Source of the DNA: Apium graveolens
Lineage: Eukaryota > Streptophyta > Magnoliopsida > Apiales > Apiaceae
Assembly: GCF_009905375.1 (NCBI RefSeq)
Contig: NC_133647.1
Location: 174,450,790-174,514,789 of the forward strand
Direction of reading: 5' to 3'
DNA: 64,000 nt
Within the stretch, counting starts at the first letter, position 1. Every line of letters begins with the position of its first letter. Positions 38,495-49,794 of this stretch are shown here, piece after piece. Below the pieces are notes generated by a model, which did not search any database, had not been told where the DNA came from, and saw nothing but the letters and a program-made list of their open reading frames with translations. A program made the translations under genes and the position numbers.

Positions 38495-39160
38495 ATAGTT
38501 TTTAAGCTTTAATTATTATTAAAAAATAAGGGGATTAAAGAAACATGTTAAGAAAAGAAGATAAATTTGGAGAGATGGTCAGAGAGAGAGAAAAAAGGGG
38601 AAAACAAAGCACATACATACACATACGATTTTGGTTTTTCAATTCTTAATTCAGTATTCCTGTATATAGATGTGCATATGTATTTACATGATTGAATTGA
38701 TGGTTTTCTTGAGTTATGGAGAGGAAAAAAAGCTAGGGTTTATGCTGAAAATTTGGGGAAAGATTATTTTATACTTATTTTAGTCTTGGTTTGATTTGAG
38801 TGGAGATTATACCTTCTTTTGAGGTATAATTCTTAAGATTTGATCTTTGTTTTTCAATGTTTAAAGATGATTCATAACATTTTATTTGAGCCATATATCC
38901 TAGGATAATACGAGAGTTTGACCGGTCACAACAAAAGAAAATGAAATACAACTGCATTGAAGGGTTTCGAGCACATAAACGCAATGGAAATGATGTAAAA
39001 TTAAATTAAAACCAGAATAAAATTGAAACCCTATGTAGGATCCATGCAAAAATAGAAATTTAATTCGTAGTAAGAATATTTACCTTAAAGAAGTTTTAAG
39101 AGTTCATTAATGGAGGATTAATGGAGTTTCAAACTTTGTTGAATCACTATGTATCCCGCT
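38495..39160. other. Background sequence between SIRE copies
   Basis: It contains a GA-rich run (about 38570-38610), an 'acatacatacacatac' stretch and otherwise A+T-rich sequence. No reading frame above background and no retroelement motif was seen. It is probably host DNA or an old unrecognised repeat. Confidence 0.5.
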
Positions 39161-40195
39161 TGTTATTCCCTAACAATACAACAAGAATTACAGAAGGGGA
39201 GGTTGAATGTAATTTTGGCTACTTTTGAGATTTTAAAAATGTTCTAACTTAATATATATAACAATGTTTGATTTGCTGTAATGCGGAATGGAAGAGTAAT
39301 ATAAATCAAAACACTAAGTAATAAAACACAAGCTTTAAAACTTTCTGGTGGATTTGAAAGTATCCATCATATATATATATATATCAGATTGAGAACTCTG
39401 TGATGCTTTGAATAGCACACAGCTGCTTTACAAGTGTACAAACAAACTACAGAGAAATTCTTAATAAGTACAGCTTTATCTATCTCTCTGAAAAATGTGC
39501 TTGCTTAGTTAATTGTTCAACTTGTTACACTTGGTTTATATATCACCAAGTTACATGACAGTAAGACAAGATAATAAAACAAAATAAATCTAGTCTAATA
39601 TCATGTTGCAGCATTACTCTATCCAGCATCTTTGAATATCTTCACATTTGCATGGAAATAGTAATGCTTATTTGTTCTCAAAATCCTGTTTAACAGGCTG
39701 CCACATTCCTTTTGCAAACACCCGATGCATGTGACTGTGTTGTCACTATCAACAGCTATTTTGAATATGATCATCCGTCCGGATTATGTTGAACATCCAT
39801 CGGGAATATGTTGATCATCTGTCGGGAGCCTTGTAGATCATCCGTCGGGAGTCTATCTGTCACTTGACTCTATTTTACTTATACAGAATTACAAGACATC
39901 TCATATTTACAATTAGCAAACCTATTCTGCATATCAATCTAGTAGTCCACATGACTTAGAGAATCCTATAGAATCTACTAGACTAAAACATGTTGTTTGC
40001 AGAAATGTGCTACAGAACTTATTTGTTACATAAGCTACACTCTCGATGGATGTTAAATTGTCATCCGTCGGGACTATAAAGTTCATTCGTCGGGACTATA
40101 TTAGAACATCCGTCGAGAGCTACAAAATTCACTAATTTAAATCTACTGAGGTGTTTTGTTTAACTTTTCATCAAGTTCACAACATATTCCTAACA
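39161..40195 (-). repeat. B: 3' LTR (1035 bp)
   Basis: It begins TGTTATTCCC and ends CATATTCCTAACA on the plus strand, with polypurine tract beside it. A TATA box lies on the minus strand at 39542 to 39535. Four motif units at 39773, 39795, 39817 and 39840 have 22-23-bp spacing and the spelling ATCCGTCGG or close variants, with further copies near 40050-40120. The left flank ccgct (39156-39160) would be the target duplication; its partner is lost. Confidence 0.92.
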
Positions 40196-40208
40196 ATCTC
40201 CCCCAATT
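40196..40208 (-). other. B: polypurine tract
   Basis: The minus strand reads AATTGGGGGAGAT directly before the LTR start TGTTAGGAATATG. The same sequence type occurs in element C (12477-12487). Confidence 0.9.
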
Positions 40209-40315
40209 TATGTCTACTGGAATTGTAGCCATAAATTAAGAAAAACTTGATGATAACAAAACACCCTAAATATACAGATTGAATTATAGGAGATAAAACT
40301 GATAAGTGCTGCAAT

Positions 40316-43300
40316 TTATTGAAAATTGAACAAATTAAGAGTGTACAAAGAGTTCTCACAATCATTATCAAGGTGCTCTTCTAGTCTGAGTAGATGATTT
40401 CTATTTTCTTGATTGTCTGATTTCTTCCTAAGCTTCCTGTTTTTTTCCTCTATTTGATTTTGGAGCTGCCTGTGGAATTCAAGTTCTTCGGCATCTGACA
40501 GATCCATCTTTTCTTGCATTTCTAATAGAGTCTCATTGCTAGAGATACTCAATTGGTCATCCAGTTTGAAGAATCTTCTAACACCCTTGTCATCCATGAA
40601 TTCCATTAGCCAGGAACTCAAATGCACTCTATTTCTTGTGAAGGGATTGATAGAGTTTTTGGGAGTGCATCTTTGGCTTTATTACTCCTTATATCTTCTA
40701 TCTTCTTTAGGACCAATTTCCTTGCAGTTACATTAAAACCAAAGTTTTTTTTGAAGGATGAGAAGACCTTTATCAGTACGGATTGGCTTTCTTGAAGAAT
40801 CCTGTGAAGGGGCCATGTGATCTCTTTCCCTCCCTTGTACTTAAACACTAGTCTTTCAGGAAGATGTCTGTGAGCATCAATTCCTCTTACCTCTTCCAAT
40901 TCATCCAAGTAGAGATTTCTATCAGAAAATTCCTTGATGTCACAAATGTAGAGTAGATCTCCCTTGTTGACAGTTGGTTGAGTTTTGGCTAAGGCTTTGA
41001 TTCTGAGAGTCACAGGCTTGACCTTCTTGGTTGCTCTTATCTTTGTTTTCTTTGGTTTGTTGAAGATAGGTAAATTGAGTTCATGAATTGGCAAACTTTC
41101 CCAGTCTATTGGCTTATCCTTGGGAATTATAGGCTCACCATGAAAATTCTTTGTTGGATCCACCTTAAATTCCTCATGTACCACTGAGGGCTTGGATGTT
41201 TGAGTTGAAGTTGTAGACTATTTGGGAATGTAGTCTTCCATTTCCTCATCACTGAAGTCCAATTTTCTTTTGGAATGAAGCTTGTATCTGAATTTTCTTT
41301 TCTGTTGAGGTTCATTTTGCATTTTCTGATCTTGAGCTTCAGTAATCACAGGTGGTTTCTCAGAAATCTCAGTTGTAGTTTTCACAGCTTGAAATTTGGC
41401 CAAGAGAGCAGCTTGCTTTTCTTTTATTTGATCTTTTTAGCATCTAAGGCAACCTACTTCTTTTCTTGCTTAATTCTTTCCTTTTCTTCCTTCTTGGCTT
41501 TTACAAACTGAGGGTGTCCATCCACCACACAGATTTCCTTACCATTCCTGTAAATCTTGGCTATTCTTCTTTTTAGCACTAAATTAGTTGGATCTTTGAA
41601 GAATGTAATTGACCTTGCCAACAGCTTCTTTTCATCTGGCCTTGGTGTCTCAAACATAAAATCCACATGATTTTTGTCTGAGAACTTTGGATAGTTCTTT
41701 ATAGGCTTTAAAACCAGATTGGCCTTTGGAGACTTGATGCATGAAGATTGCCCCTTTTCCAAGCTACCTAGACTCATTTCATTCACAGAGATTTGTTTGA
41801 CTTGTGAGTGGTGATGAAATATCTTGTCTGGTTTCTGTATCTGACCAAATTTCTTCTGAATTTCTTCATCAATTTTCTTTAACTTGTCATCCAATTCCTT
41901 CTCAATAGCTGCAACATCAAGCATCTTGAGATTTGTCTTTGAATCAAGCTTAGCAGCTGCTATTTGGATCAGATCAATGTTGTCCAATACTGGTGGCTTT
42001 GGTAATGTAATTTATGGAACTATTACTTGGCTGATTTGAACATTTAACACATGCTCCCCCTCACTAGTTTTCCCTTCTTGACTAACTTGGATGATTGAAT
42101 CTTTCTCCCCCTTTTTATTATCATCAAGTAGAGTGGAGGAAGAAGTTTGTACAACCACCAGCTTTTGAAGCAACTGAGTTTGCTATGCTTGATGTAGATG
42201 AATAGCTGTGAGAGAAGCTTCTACTGCTTTTAGTCTTGTGTCCAAGGAATCCACTTTAGTTGTAAGATTAGAATTCTTCCTCAACTGTCTGTTGATGTCA
42301 AGTATTGTTGTATCTGGAAATTTAGCATCTAATCTTTCAGAGACATCCTTCTTGACTTGGTCAATCTCTATTTTGATTGAAGTGACATCCTGATTGTGTT
42401 GAAGAGCTTGTATTTGATGTAGTTGTAGAGAGTTGAGGTGTGCTTGCAGAAGCTTCTTGGTGCTAGCATTAGTAGTGGCTTGAAGAGCAGTGTTTGTCTG
42501 TTGAATGATGTGAAAAAGAGTTGTCTTGAAATGTTGCTCATCACACTCTTTAGAATACACCCAAGGTGGGATGTTTGATCTAGAGCTAGGGCCTGCTTTT
42601 CCCCTATGTTCATGAACTCTTCTTCACCACCATCTTCATCTCCAAAGAACTCTTCAGACTCACCAGTTCCATACTCAACATCATCACCAGCTTTAGGTGG
42701 CATGGCTGTGATGGCATCCTTTGCTCTTTACATTGAAGCAGTTATGTGCACCAAGTTAAGCATCTTTTCTGCAGCCACACTGTCCTGTTCAGCTAGAACT
42801 TCATATGCTGCCACAGGGTGAGTAAATGCCTCAGCCTCATAAGAAATAGAGTCTAAAACAGCTTGATATTCTTGCTGAATTAGCTGTCTCTTGTCAGCAT
42901 CATTGATATCCATTAACTCACTTACAATGGGCTCTTCCCATTCAGTTGTGCCTGCTTTTCTCTCATTTTCTCTATGTTCTTGCATCAAGGGCTCCCCTTG
43001 GCTTACCACCCTCACACCCTCACCTTCACCTACTAAGGTGGAACTCCTCTCACTCTCTTTTTCCAGGCTGGAAGAAATAGCCTGCATTGGTTCACTCATT
43101 TCCTCTCCTTTTTCCTGAGAGCAACTCAGACTCTCACTCAATTCACTCCCTTCCCTCAGTCCTAAGAGTGATTGTACAACTACTAACTCATCTACACTTG
43201 TAACAATTATTGAAATTTCAGTGTGTGTAGAGAGTACCGACGGATGAGAAACATCCATCGGGGCAGTAGTTAGGATAGCCGACGGATGACTGCTGTTAGG

Positions 43301-44973
43301 CACATCCATCGGGATACAATCAGTAACCGACGGATGAACAATATCCACTGGAATAGAAGAAATGTAGACTCTGTGCAGATTGATGATAATTTGGGCACAT
43401 ATGTCTCAATAGTTCCTGAAAGAATTGGCAAGTGAGCCAACAAATCATCCAAAATATGATGCTCACTTGCACTAGATTTTGGCTTCCCCAATAGAGTTAA
43501 AGAAGGGGAATCAGGAATTGATGTGTTGATCATATCCACATCCAGAGAATTTGTGGGAGAGTTTGATGTTTGTAGTGCTTCTATGATTAAAGATTTTGGC
43601 TGTGAATCCACATTTATTGGAGCCACATCAATCTGAATTTGAGATGGTGCAGTGACTGAGTCTTTAGCTTTAGTTTGCACTGTGTATGTTCCCGGTGCAT
43701 CCCCAATGGTTTTGAATCTCTTCTTTCTGACAAAAGTTTGGGGTGAGCTTGTGTCCCTTACCCTCTTGGCATGTGCTCCTGGTTGGGAGCTTGTTTCAAT
43801 AGTAACATCATTTTGGGAGGATGAAACTAGAAGTGAGCTGATTTCCTTATTAATCACCACAGTTTGTTGGGAAACTGTGGTGTGGCTAGGCTTAGGTACA
43901 CTTACCTCTCCATTCTTATCCTTGGGGTTTCTTTGGTGTTCACCCTGTCCCTCACCTAACTTACCACCCTTCACACTCCCCTCTTTAGTTTTGGTTGATT
44001 TTGCAACTGGTTTCTTTTGAGAGAAACCAGAGGGGGTTTTCTTTGATTTGGATTTTGAAAATTTTGTTTTGGTGGCTTGGGTAGGCATCTGTTTGGTCAT
44101 TGACACAGATGTCATAGTCACCCTTAAAGGCAAAGAAATTTGAGAGGTTGGAATAGTAGAGACAGTGGTGCTTATCTCACTTACCTGAGGGCCCTTCATG
44201 ATTGGGAAATAGAAAAGGGGCACCTCATTGTGATGACTTGCTCTGTTAAGATCTGCAAGCACTCTCCTTTCTTGAACCCAATAATTCAGTTTGTTGGTTG
44301 GGTTCTTAATAAAAATATCCTCAACAAAATGGTTAGCAGGAATCATAAAGAATCTAGCATAATAGATATTTTTAGTTCTCTTTTTAATTTCCCCTAACTT
44401 GTAGCCTAACTCAAACATGATCATGTCACTGAAATTATGGTACTTATCAGTAACTAGCAAATAAAGCATGTTAAGCATGGCAGTGTTGACATAATCAAAG
44501 TTACTTATCTTACCAAAAAACACTTTGGTAACTACATCACACAAATAACTCCACTCTTTTCTAAGACCTAGCCTTCTAATCTCACTTAACTTAGTGGTAG
44601 GAAGAGCATAGCCAATAGAATTAAGCATGGTAACTAAGTTAGCATCTGTGTGTAGTTCAGTAGTAGTGTTCTCAGGTATCTTAAAGCATGCTTGAATTAT
44701 ATCACTGTTAATGCAGTATTGCTTACCTTGGAGAGTAAAAGTTATGGATTTGTCAATAGACTGGCACACAGCAGTTATCCATATCTCCTCCACAACTTCA
44801 CAGTAGATTGTGGGTGATTCCATCATAGCATAACTGAGTTTGCATCCCCTCACAAAGTCCATCATTTTGTGAAAATCTTCAGATGCCGGAATTTCCTTTT
44901 TCACAAGAACTACGAAATTGTTTTTCTTATAGATGAATCCAGACTGAGACATGATTTTGACTACTGGTGCCAT
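40316..44973 (-). pseudogene. B: long 3' ORF (about 1,550 codons, frameshifted)
   Basis: From ATG 44973 an open segment of 567 codons carries the conserved N-terminal domain (KIMSQSGF, KKEIPASEDFHKMMDF, ESPTIYCEVVEEIW, GYALPTTKLSEIRRLG, KNIYYARFF, residues of about 5-220). A Ser/Thr/Lys-rich low-complexity region (about 280-520) follows. After frame changes near 43300 and 42450 come Glu/Gln-rich, coiled-coil-like parts (42560-42183, 41987-41454), then, after another shift near 41420, a Lys-rich part (41184-40618) with LPIHELNLPIFNKPKK, and a last helical piece ending near 40316. In-frame stops lie at 42183 and about 42013. It has no transmembrane or signal segment. The product is unrecognised; position matches the extra 3' gene reported in SIRE-type elements. 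Confidence 0.8.
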
Positions 44974-45080
44974 TGCTAAGGTGAGGAAATTTGCAGAGAG
45001 AGAGTATTTGCTTTGAAGAAGAAGAGAGTTAGAGAAATTGTTTTGAGAGTGATAAAAGAAAAGAATGAAAATGAATTTAG

Positions 45081-45088
45081 CTTTTATA
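45081..45088 (-). promoter_or_regulatory. B: internal TATA box of the 3' ORF
   Basis: The minus strand reads TATAAAAG about 115 bp before ATG 44973, followed by a C/T-rich leader. Copy A has the same box at the same distance (114 bp). Motif copies (gacggat, atccgtc) at 45195-45390 lie just upstream. Confidence 0.7.
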
Positions 45089-45392
45089 CCATCTCAGAAA
45101 TAAACTGTCAGAAGTAATAAAGTAAAATAAAGAAACCAATCAAAATAGCCTAAAATAGCCGTTTAAAATAAAATAAACTGTCAAAATTCTATCAATTATC
45201 CGTCATGACATACTTACAGACTCTAAGTATATCTGATGGATAATGTTCAGTACTTTTAACGGCTAGGATGTATGCAATTCGACGGATGAGGATAAAATAA
45301 TTATCCATTGGGTATAAAATAATCCAGAAAAGTAATTGATTTTTACTAAGCTATTCTATTTCGAAGGATGATCAAACTCAATGGATAATGAG

Positions 45393-46592
45393 TGTTATGC
45401 CCAAAAATTAGTGTAAACAATATTCAGATTAAGACTGGTAAAATGGTCAAAATGGAGGTACATGTGCCTAAAATTAAGGAACGGAGGAGATGGATTTCTC
45501 TTATAAAAGGAAAGAAGGCGTGCCCTGTATGGGGAAATGAACACGCTTTGAGTTATGAATGCTTAATGGAGAAGTCATGCCTGCAAGATGTTATGGCGGG
45601 CCCTCATTAGAATAAGGAGGCGCGCCCTGTTAATTATAAGGATAAAGCTGGAGGATTCCTAACAGGGTTGACTGATTTTGCCCTGAAAAGACTTAGGGCG
45701 CGTCCTAAGTCGAAGAATGGATAGAGAAGAGTCTTGCCAAGGTTACTTGGATGAGTTCTTTGGCAAATTCAAGGAAGACGGAGATTATTATTACTAACAT
45801 ATTTGATGCAGGTACCCTATTGAAGAACTCCTCCCTGCAGTGCATCTACAGGAAGGCGGTGTCCGTGGTCAGAGACCTCCAGGGGTATGCTTGGACAGAA
45901 GGCCTCCTCCTGTAATCAATAAGTGTCCTCACTGGGGATGTGGGGTAAATTCTGGTGTGTGCTTTGGGAGCTCTGTCTCTGTAGTCAGCGGGTGTCCTCG
46001 TTGGGAGAATTTGGAGTATCCTACACTTTGCACCCAAAAGCTTGGGATCACTTGTCCTGTAATCTGGTATGGGCTCCTTATCCGAGGGACAAGGATGCGT
46101 CCAACATTTGGGGTAAACCATGGCTATACCTGCGTCCACGGATTAGAGAAACAGCTGGTAGTAGAGGGTTATCCTTGGCTAGTGAGATGCCTTATCCGTG
46201 AAGTCTCGAAGCCGCGGACGAGCCTTGGGCCTTTGTGGTTGGGCTTCATCGGCGGACATTCCTAAAGCTAGTAGAAGACGGTTTCCAGTAGGTTTCCTAC
46301 TGGGCCTCGAGACAAGAGATCTAAGCCCATTAGGTTTCTTGTTCCCCAAGAACTACGTTGGCTTGATTCCCTATAAATAGGGATACGTAGGCAAATTGAA
46401 AGGGGTCAAAAGTGAGAGCGCAAAGGAGCCACCACTAACCCTAAATAATCTCAGCCACCAATAATCACCACGACCAAACACTGTTCATCGAATCCACCAA
46501 TTACCGTTCATGTTTCCGACAAAGAACCACCGTCACAGATCTTGTTTTCGGTTACGAACTTCAGACTTTGTTGCTCCCAAATTCCTCTGTCA
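45393..46592 (+). repeat. G3 5' LTR (1200 bp)
   Basis: It begins TGTTATGCCC and ends CCTCTGTCA. The TATA box (tataaata, 46372-46379) sits between inverted arms CCCTAT and ATAGGG. A 28-bp imperfect direct repeat (starting about 45911 and 45981, 'tgta.tca...gtgtcctc..tggg') lies in U3. The GGCGCGCC-type motif occurs at 45619. Open frames at 45840-46265 recur in the other LTR and are not genes. Confidence 0.95.
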
Positions 46593-46597
46593 AAAAA

Positions 46598-46617
46598 TTA
46601 GCGCTAGAAGGAGGGGC
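46598..46617 (+). other. G3 presumed primer-binding site
   Basis: The sequence ttagcgctagaaggaggggc starts five bases after the LTR end. Its place and the conserved GCGCTAGAAGGAGG core mark it as the primer site. I cannot name the matching tRNA from sequence alone. Confidence 0.65.
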
Positions 46618-46645
46618 TAATTAAGATCTGCATCTAGGAGGAAAG

Positions 46646-48740
46646 ATGTCTCAATACCATGATGGAAGTTTTTATGAAGGAAGCTCTGAAGAAGAATCTG
46701 ATCATGGCTATGACCATCATGAACCCTACGTTCCATGACTGATCACCTACTTCAGATGTTGGGGGTCATCCGTCTGTGCTTATCAGCAACGCTAACTTGT
46801 TGGAACAGTTGTATCGCATGGGAGATGATCTGAACGGTTTTGACTCGAGGCTAAGCACCGTGGAGCGACGCAGGACCAGAAGGGGCCTTCGCCATAACTG
46901 TATTGCTCACACACCCGGGAAGGCTCCCATAACCGATAGTGATGCCTTGTCCAGTCGCGGTCGAACTGAAGGCGGGCGTGTGCCAATAACCCCGCGATGT
47001 CTGAACTATTCCAACGATGTATCCCCAATCGTCGAACTTCTGGAAGAGGATACTGATGGTCGAGAAATACTGCGGGCGGATAACCGGGGGACCACTCACC
47101 CACACCAATCTGGGCGTAGTCTCGAGGAACGCCGGCAAGCTGAGTCCATGCCGGACAATCAGCAGCCATGCTTCACGGCTTTAAAGGATCGCTTGGGGAT
47201 TCGCTTAGGCGACGATGATCTCAGGATGTTGCTGCTAGAGTGGCAAAAGGAGGTTGATCATGGAGATGTGACGCCCCATGATACAACGCGTGTGCCCCTG
47301 AATCCCCATGAGAATCAGGAGCGGCACCGCGATCATGAGAGAGCTCCTCCCCGTGAATCGTTAGACCGGTGTGGCCGAGGATATGGAAGTGATCGTTGGA
47401 GGAGATCCCAATGGAGGGGAAGAGGCGGAGGTCGAGGTAGAGACTTAGATGGATATCGCCACGACAACTATCGCGGCCGCAGGAATACCCGCTGGTATAA
47501 CCGAGCAGAAAGCGATAGCTATGCCGAATATGATGATCACAGGAATCTAGAAAATTATGATCACGAGATGGCTCGGGGACGAGGTCGAGGAGAAAATCTT
47601 GGGGGAGATCAAGGTCGAAACCCAGAAGTGATTGTGATACCCGAAGATGCCCAAAACACCAGCCAACAACAAGCTCCTCCATGTGGAAATCAGGCAGAAG
47701 TACCTCTGCCTCAGCCCCAAGGTCCACAGCCTCACAGCCTCACACTACTAGCGATCTTCGTTTTCATGGAAGCTCAGACCCTGTGAAATTCCTGGGCCAA
47801 TTCAATATAGAGATGGACGTGTATCAAGTCCCGGACTTGGCTCAATGTCGGCTTTTGGCGGCGACTTTTAGAGAGAGCGCCCAGCAATGGTTTCAAAAGC
47901 TCGGAACGGGAGTAATCACTTCCTAGGAATAAATGAAAACCATGTTCCCGACCAAGTTCTAAGTCGCCATGAGGTATGCTCCCTCTGTTACAACTCTCGC
48001 CAACGTTAGGCAAAGGGAAAATGAAATTTTGACGTCCTACTTTAAAAGATTCAACGCTGAGTCCACCAGCGTAAGAGGGGCTTTGGACGAGGCTTTGAAA
48101 AGCTTTTTGATAGCAGGACTAAGGGTCGGCTTGGATTTCTGGAAATATTTACAAGGAAAAGACCCGGCCACTCTAGCGGATGTCTTTGTTTTGGAAGAGT
48201 CATTTAAAGCTATAGAGCAGTCTTTGGCAGTGGTACAAATAACTTCGTAAGCAAGTCAGAGAAGCAAAGCAAGAAAAAGAGACAGATCTCCAAGCCCAAG
48301 GTATAGAAGAAGTAGCTGAAGCCCAAATCGAGTAAATGCCACGACCACAAGGAGGGAATGGAGCCCTTCCTCGAGCTTTGACTACAGAGCAAGCAGGTAT
48401 ACGCCTTTGGCCGCGTCTATTGAGCATATCTTTGAGGTAAACAAGAAGAAAGTACTGTTCAGAAAACCTGAGGCTCTATCATCTTGGCAAAGTAAAGACA
48501 AGAAGAAGTATTGTGAATACCATGAGTCATCCGGACACAACACACATGAGTGTCGGCAACTAAAGGATGTGATCGAGGCACTTATCAAGGAAGGATATCT
48601 TGGCGAATGGGTGCTTAAGGAAGTAAGGAGGCACAAGGATAGTACTGACAGAGTAAAGGAAGAAGGAGGGCGAGCCCTTCGAGGATCAAACAAAGAAGCT
48701 CTGGAGGAAAATAAGTTTGTCAGGGATGGCAGCATCTGAG
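46646..48740 (+). pseudogene. G3 gag
   Basis: ATG 46646 opens a 30-codon acidic piece ending at TGA 46736. The main N-terminal part (46776-47786, GTG as first codon, so the true start lies upstream) is Arg/Gly/Asp-rich (RGRGGGRGRDLDGYR). After a shift near 47750 the Gag core follows (47681-47926 with FHGSSDPVKFLGQFNIEMD and AQQWFQKL; 47969-48250 with SYFKRFNAES and FLIAGLRVG). The C-terminal zinc element is YCEYHESSGHNTHEC, a Cys-X2-His-X4-His-X4-Cys variant seen in Tat-type Gag, in 48407-48739. It binds element RNA in packaging when intact; here three frame breaks are present. Confidence 0.88.
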
Positions 48741-48763
48741 CAATATACGGAGGAGATCCTGGG

Positions 48764-49794
48764 ATGGAATGCAGTAACAAAGCCTTGGCAAGGCATGCTA
48801 GGGAAGCCCAGTTCAGACCTCTCACCGACATTCATAGGGTGGAAACTCGGCCACCCAAAGTATTTAAGGGTGAGTCCCTGGACATCACCTTCAGAGAAGC
48901 GGATGCCCAGTGGGTACATCACCCCCACAATGGCGCACTGGTCATTTCCATCCAGATCGGGACCAAGAATATCCGTAGAGCCTTCGTAGACAACGGAAGC
49001 TCAGCAAACATCCTCTACTACAGCACCTTTAAGAAGATGGGGCTACCTGATCGGGATATGTCGGGAGAAGATTCTTGGGGCTATGGTTTCTCTGGCGCAG
49101 GAGTTCGAGTCATGGGATCAATTCGATTGCCGTGTACCTTGGGGGAAGTCCAATGTCCGTGACAAAGATGCTCGAGTTCAAGGTTCTAAATCAGGAGTCA
49201 TCCCACAACGTGCTGCTAGGGCGACCTTTTCTTAGGGAAATGAGGGTCATCACTCCGATCCACCACCTCACCATCAAATTTCCAATCCCAAATGGTGTGG
49301 GCAGCATAAAGGGCTCTCAATATGATTCTCGGGAATACTGCAGGCAAGCGATGAGGGGCTTTAGGAGAAAGCATGACCACAGCAAAGATGCATCGGATGA
49401 TGAGCGAGAAAAAAGCATCGAACAGCCGATCAAGGAAATTCGAGTCCATTACTATGTCGAGAAAGAAAACGAGCGCCCCACTGAATTACCTCCATCAATG
49501 TTGTTTTTAGAAGACACAATTAGAGTTGAAATATTGGAGGAAGAAGAATCCCCGAATGAGATAGTCCAAGCAGACTTCAATGGGGAACGGATCAAAGGAA
49601 GATTTGATGTTTTACAAAATCTTGGGAAAGATGTGCATAAGGTAGATGCCCCTCTCCCTGAGGGCGCGCCCTTATCTTCGGAAAATTTAAAGGAAGTTGA
49701 TGCCCCTGTGATACAGGGCGTGCCTTCTAAAGAAGTTGATGCTTCTCTTCAAGAGGATGCGCCTTCTCTGCAAAATGATGAGGATCGTGATTAG
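48764..49794 (+). pseudogene. G3 pol, aspartic protease and linker
   Basis: The first segment (48764-49162) carries FVDNGSSANILYYSTF (about residue 74): the catalytic Asp is present with Asn where the family usually has Gly or Thr before GSS. A shift near 49140 leads into the second segment, with HNVLLGRPFLREMRVI of the protease end and then an acidic linker. In the linker an EVDAP-type peptide unit is repeated (49636-49780), encoded with GGGCGCGCC or gggcgtgcc stretches. It ends at TAG 49792, just before the typical LDPR segment of Tat RT leaders. Confidence 0.87.

Noticed and set aside
38500..39000. Possible host gene leader (GA-rich run followed by short frames)
   Set aside because: No frame of useful length, splice pattern or recognisable protein follows.
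45840..46265. Overlapping open frames of 92-141 codons on both strands
   Set aside because: They lie inside the G3 LTR and recur with changes in the other LTR at 58029-58390; there is no recognisable domain.
46792..47727. Minus-strand frames of 95-168 codons opposite G3 gag
   Set aside because: They mirror the G+C-rich Arg/Gly-coding gag segment and have no recognisable domain.
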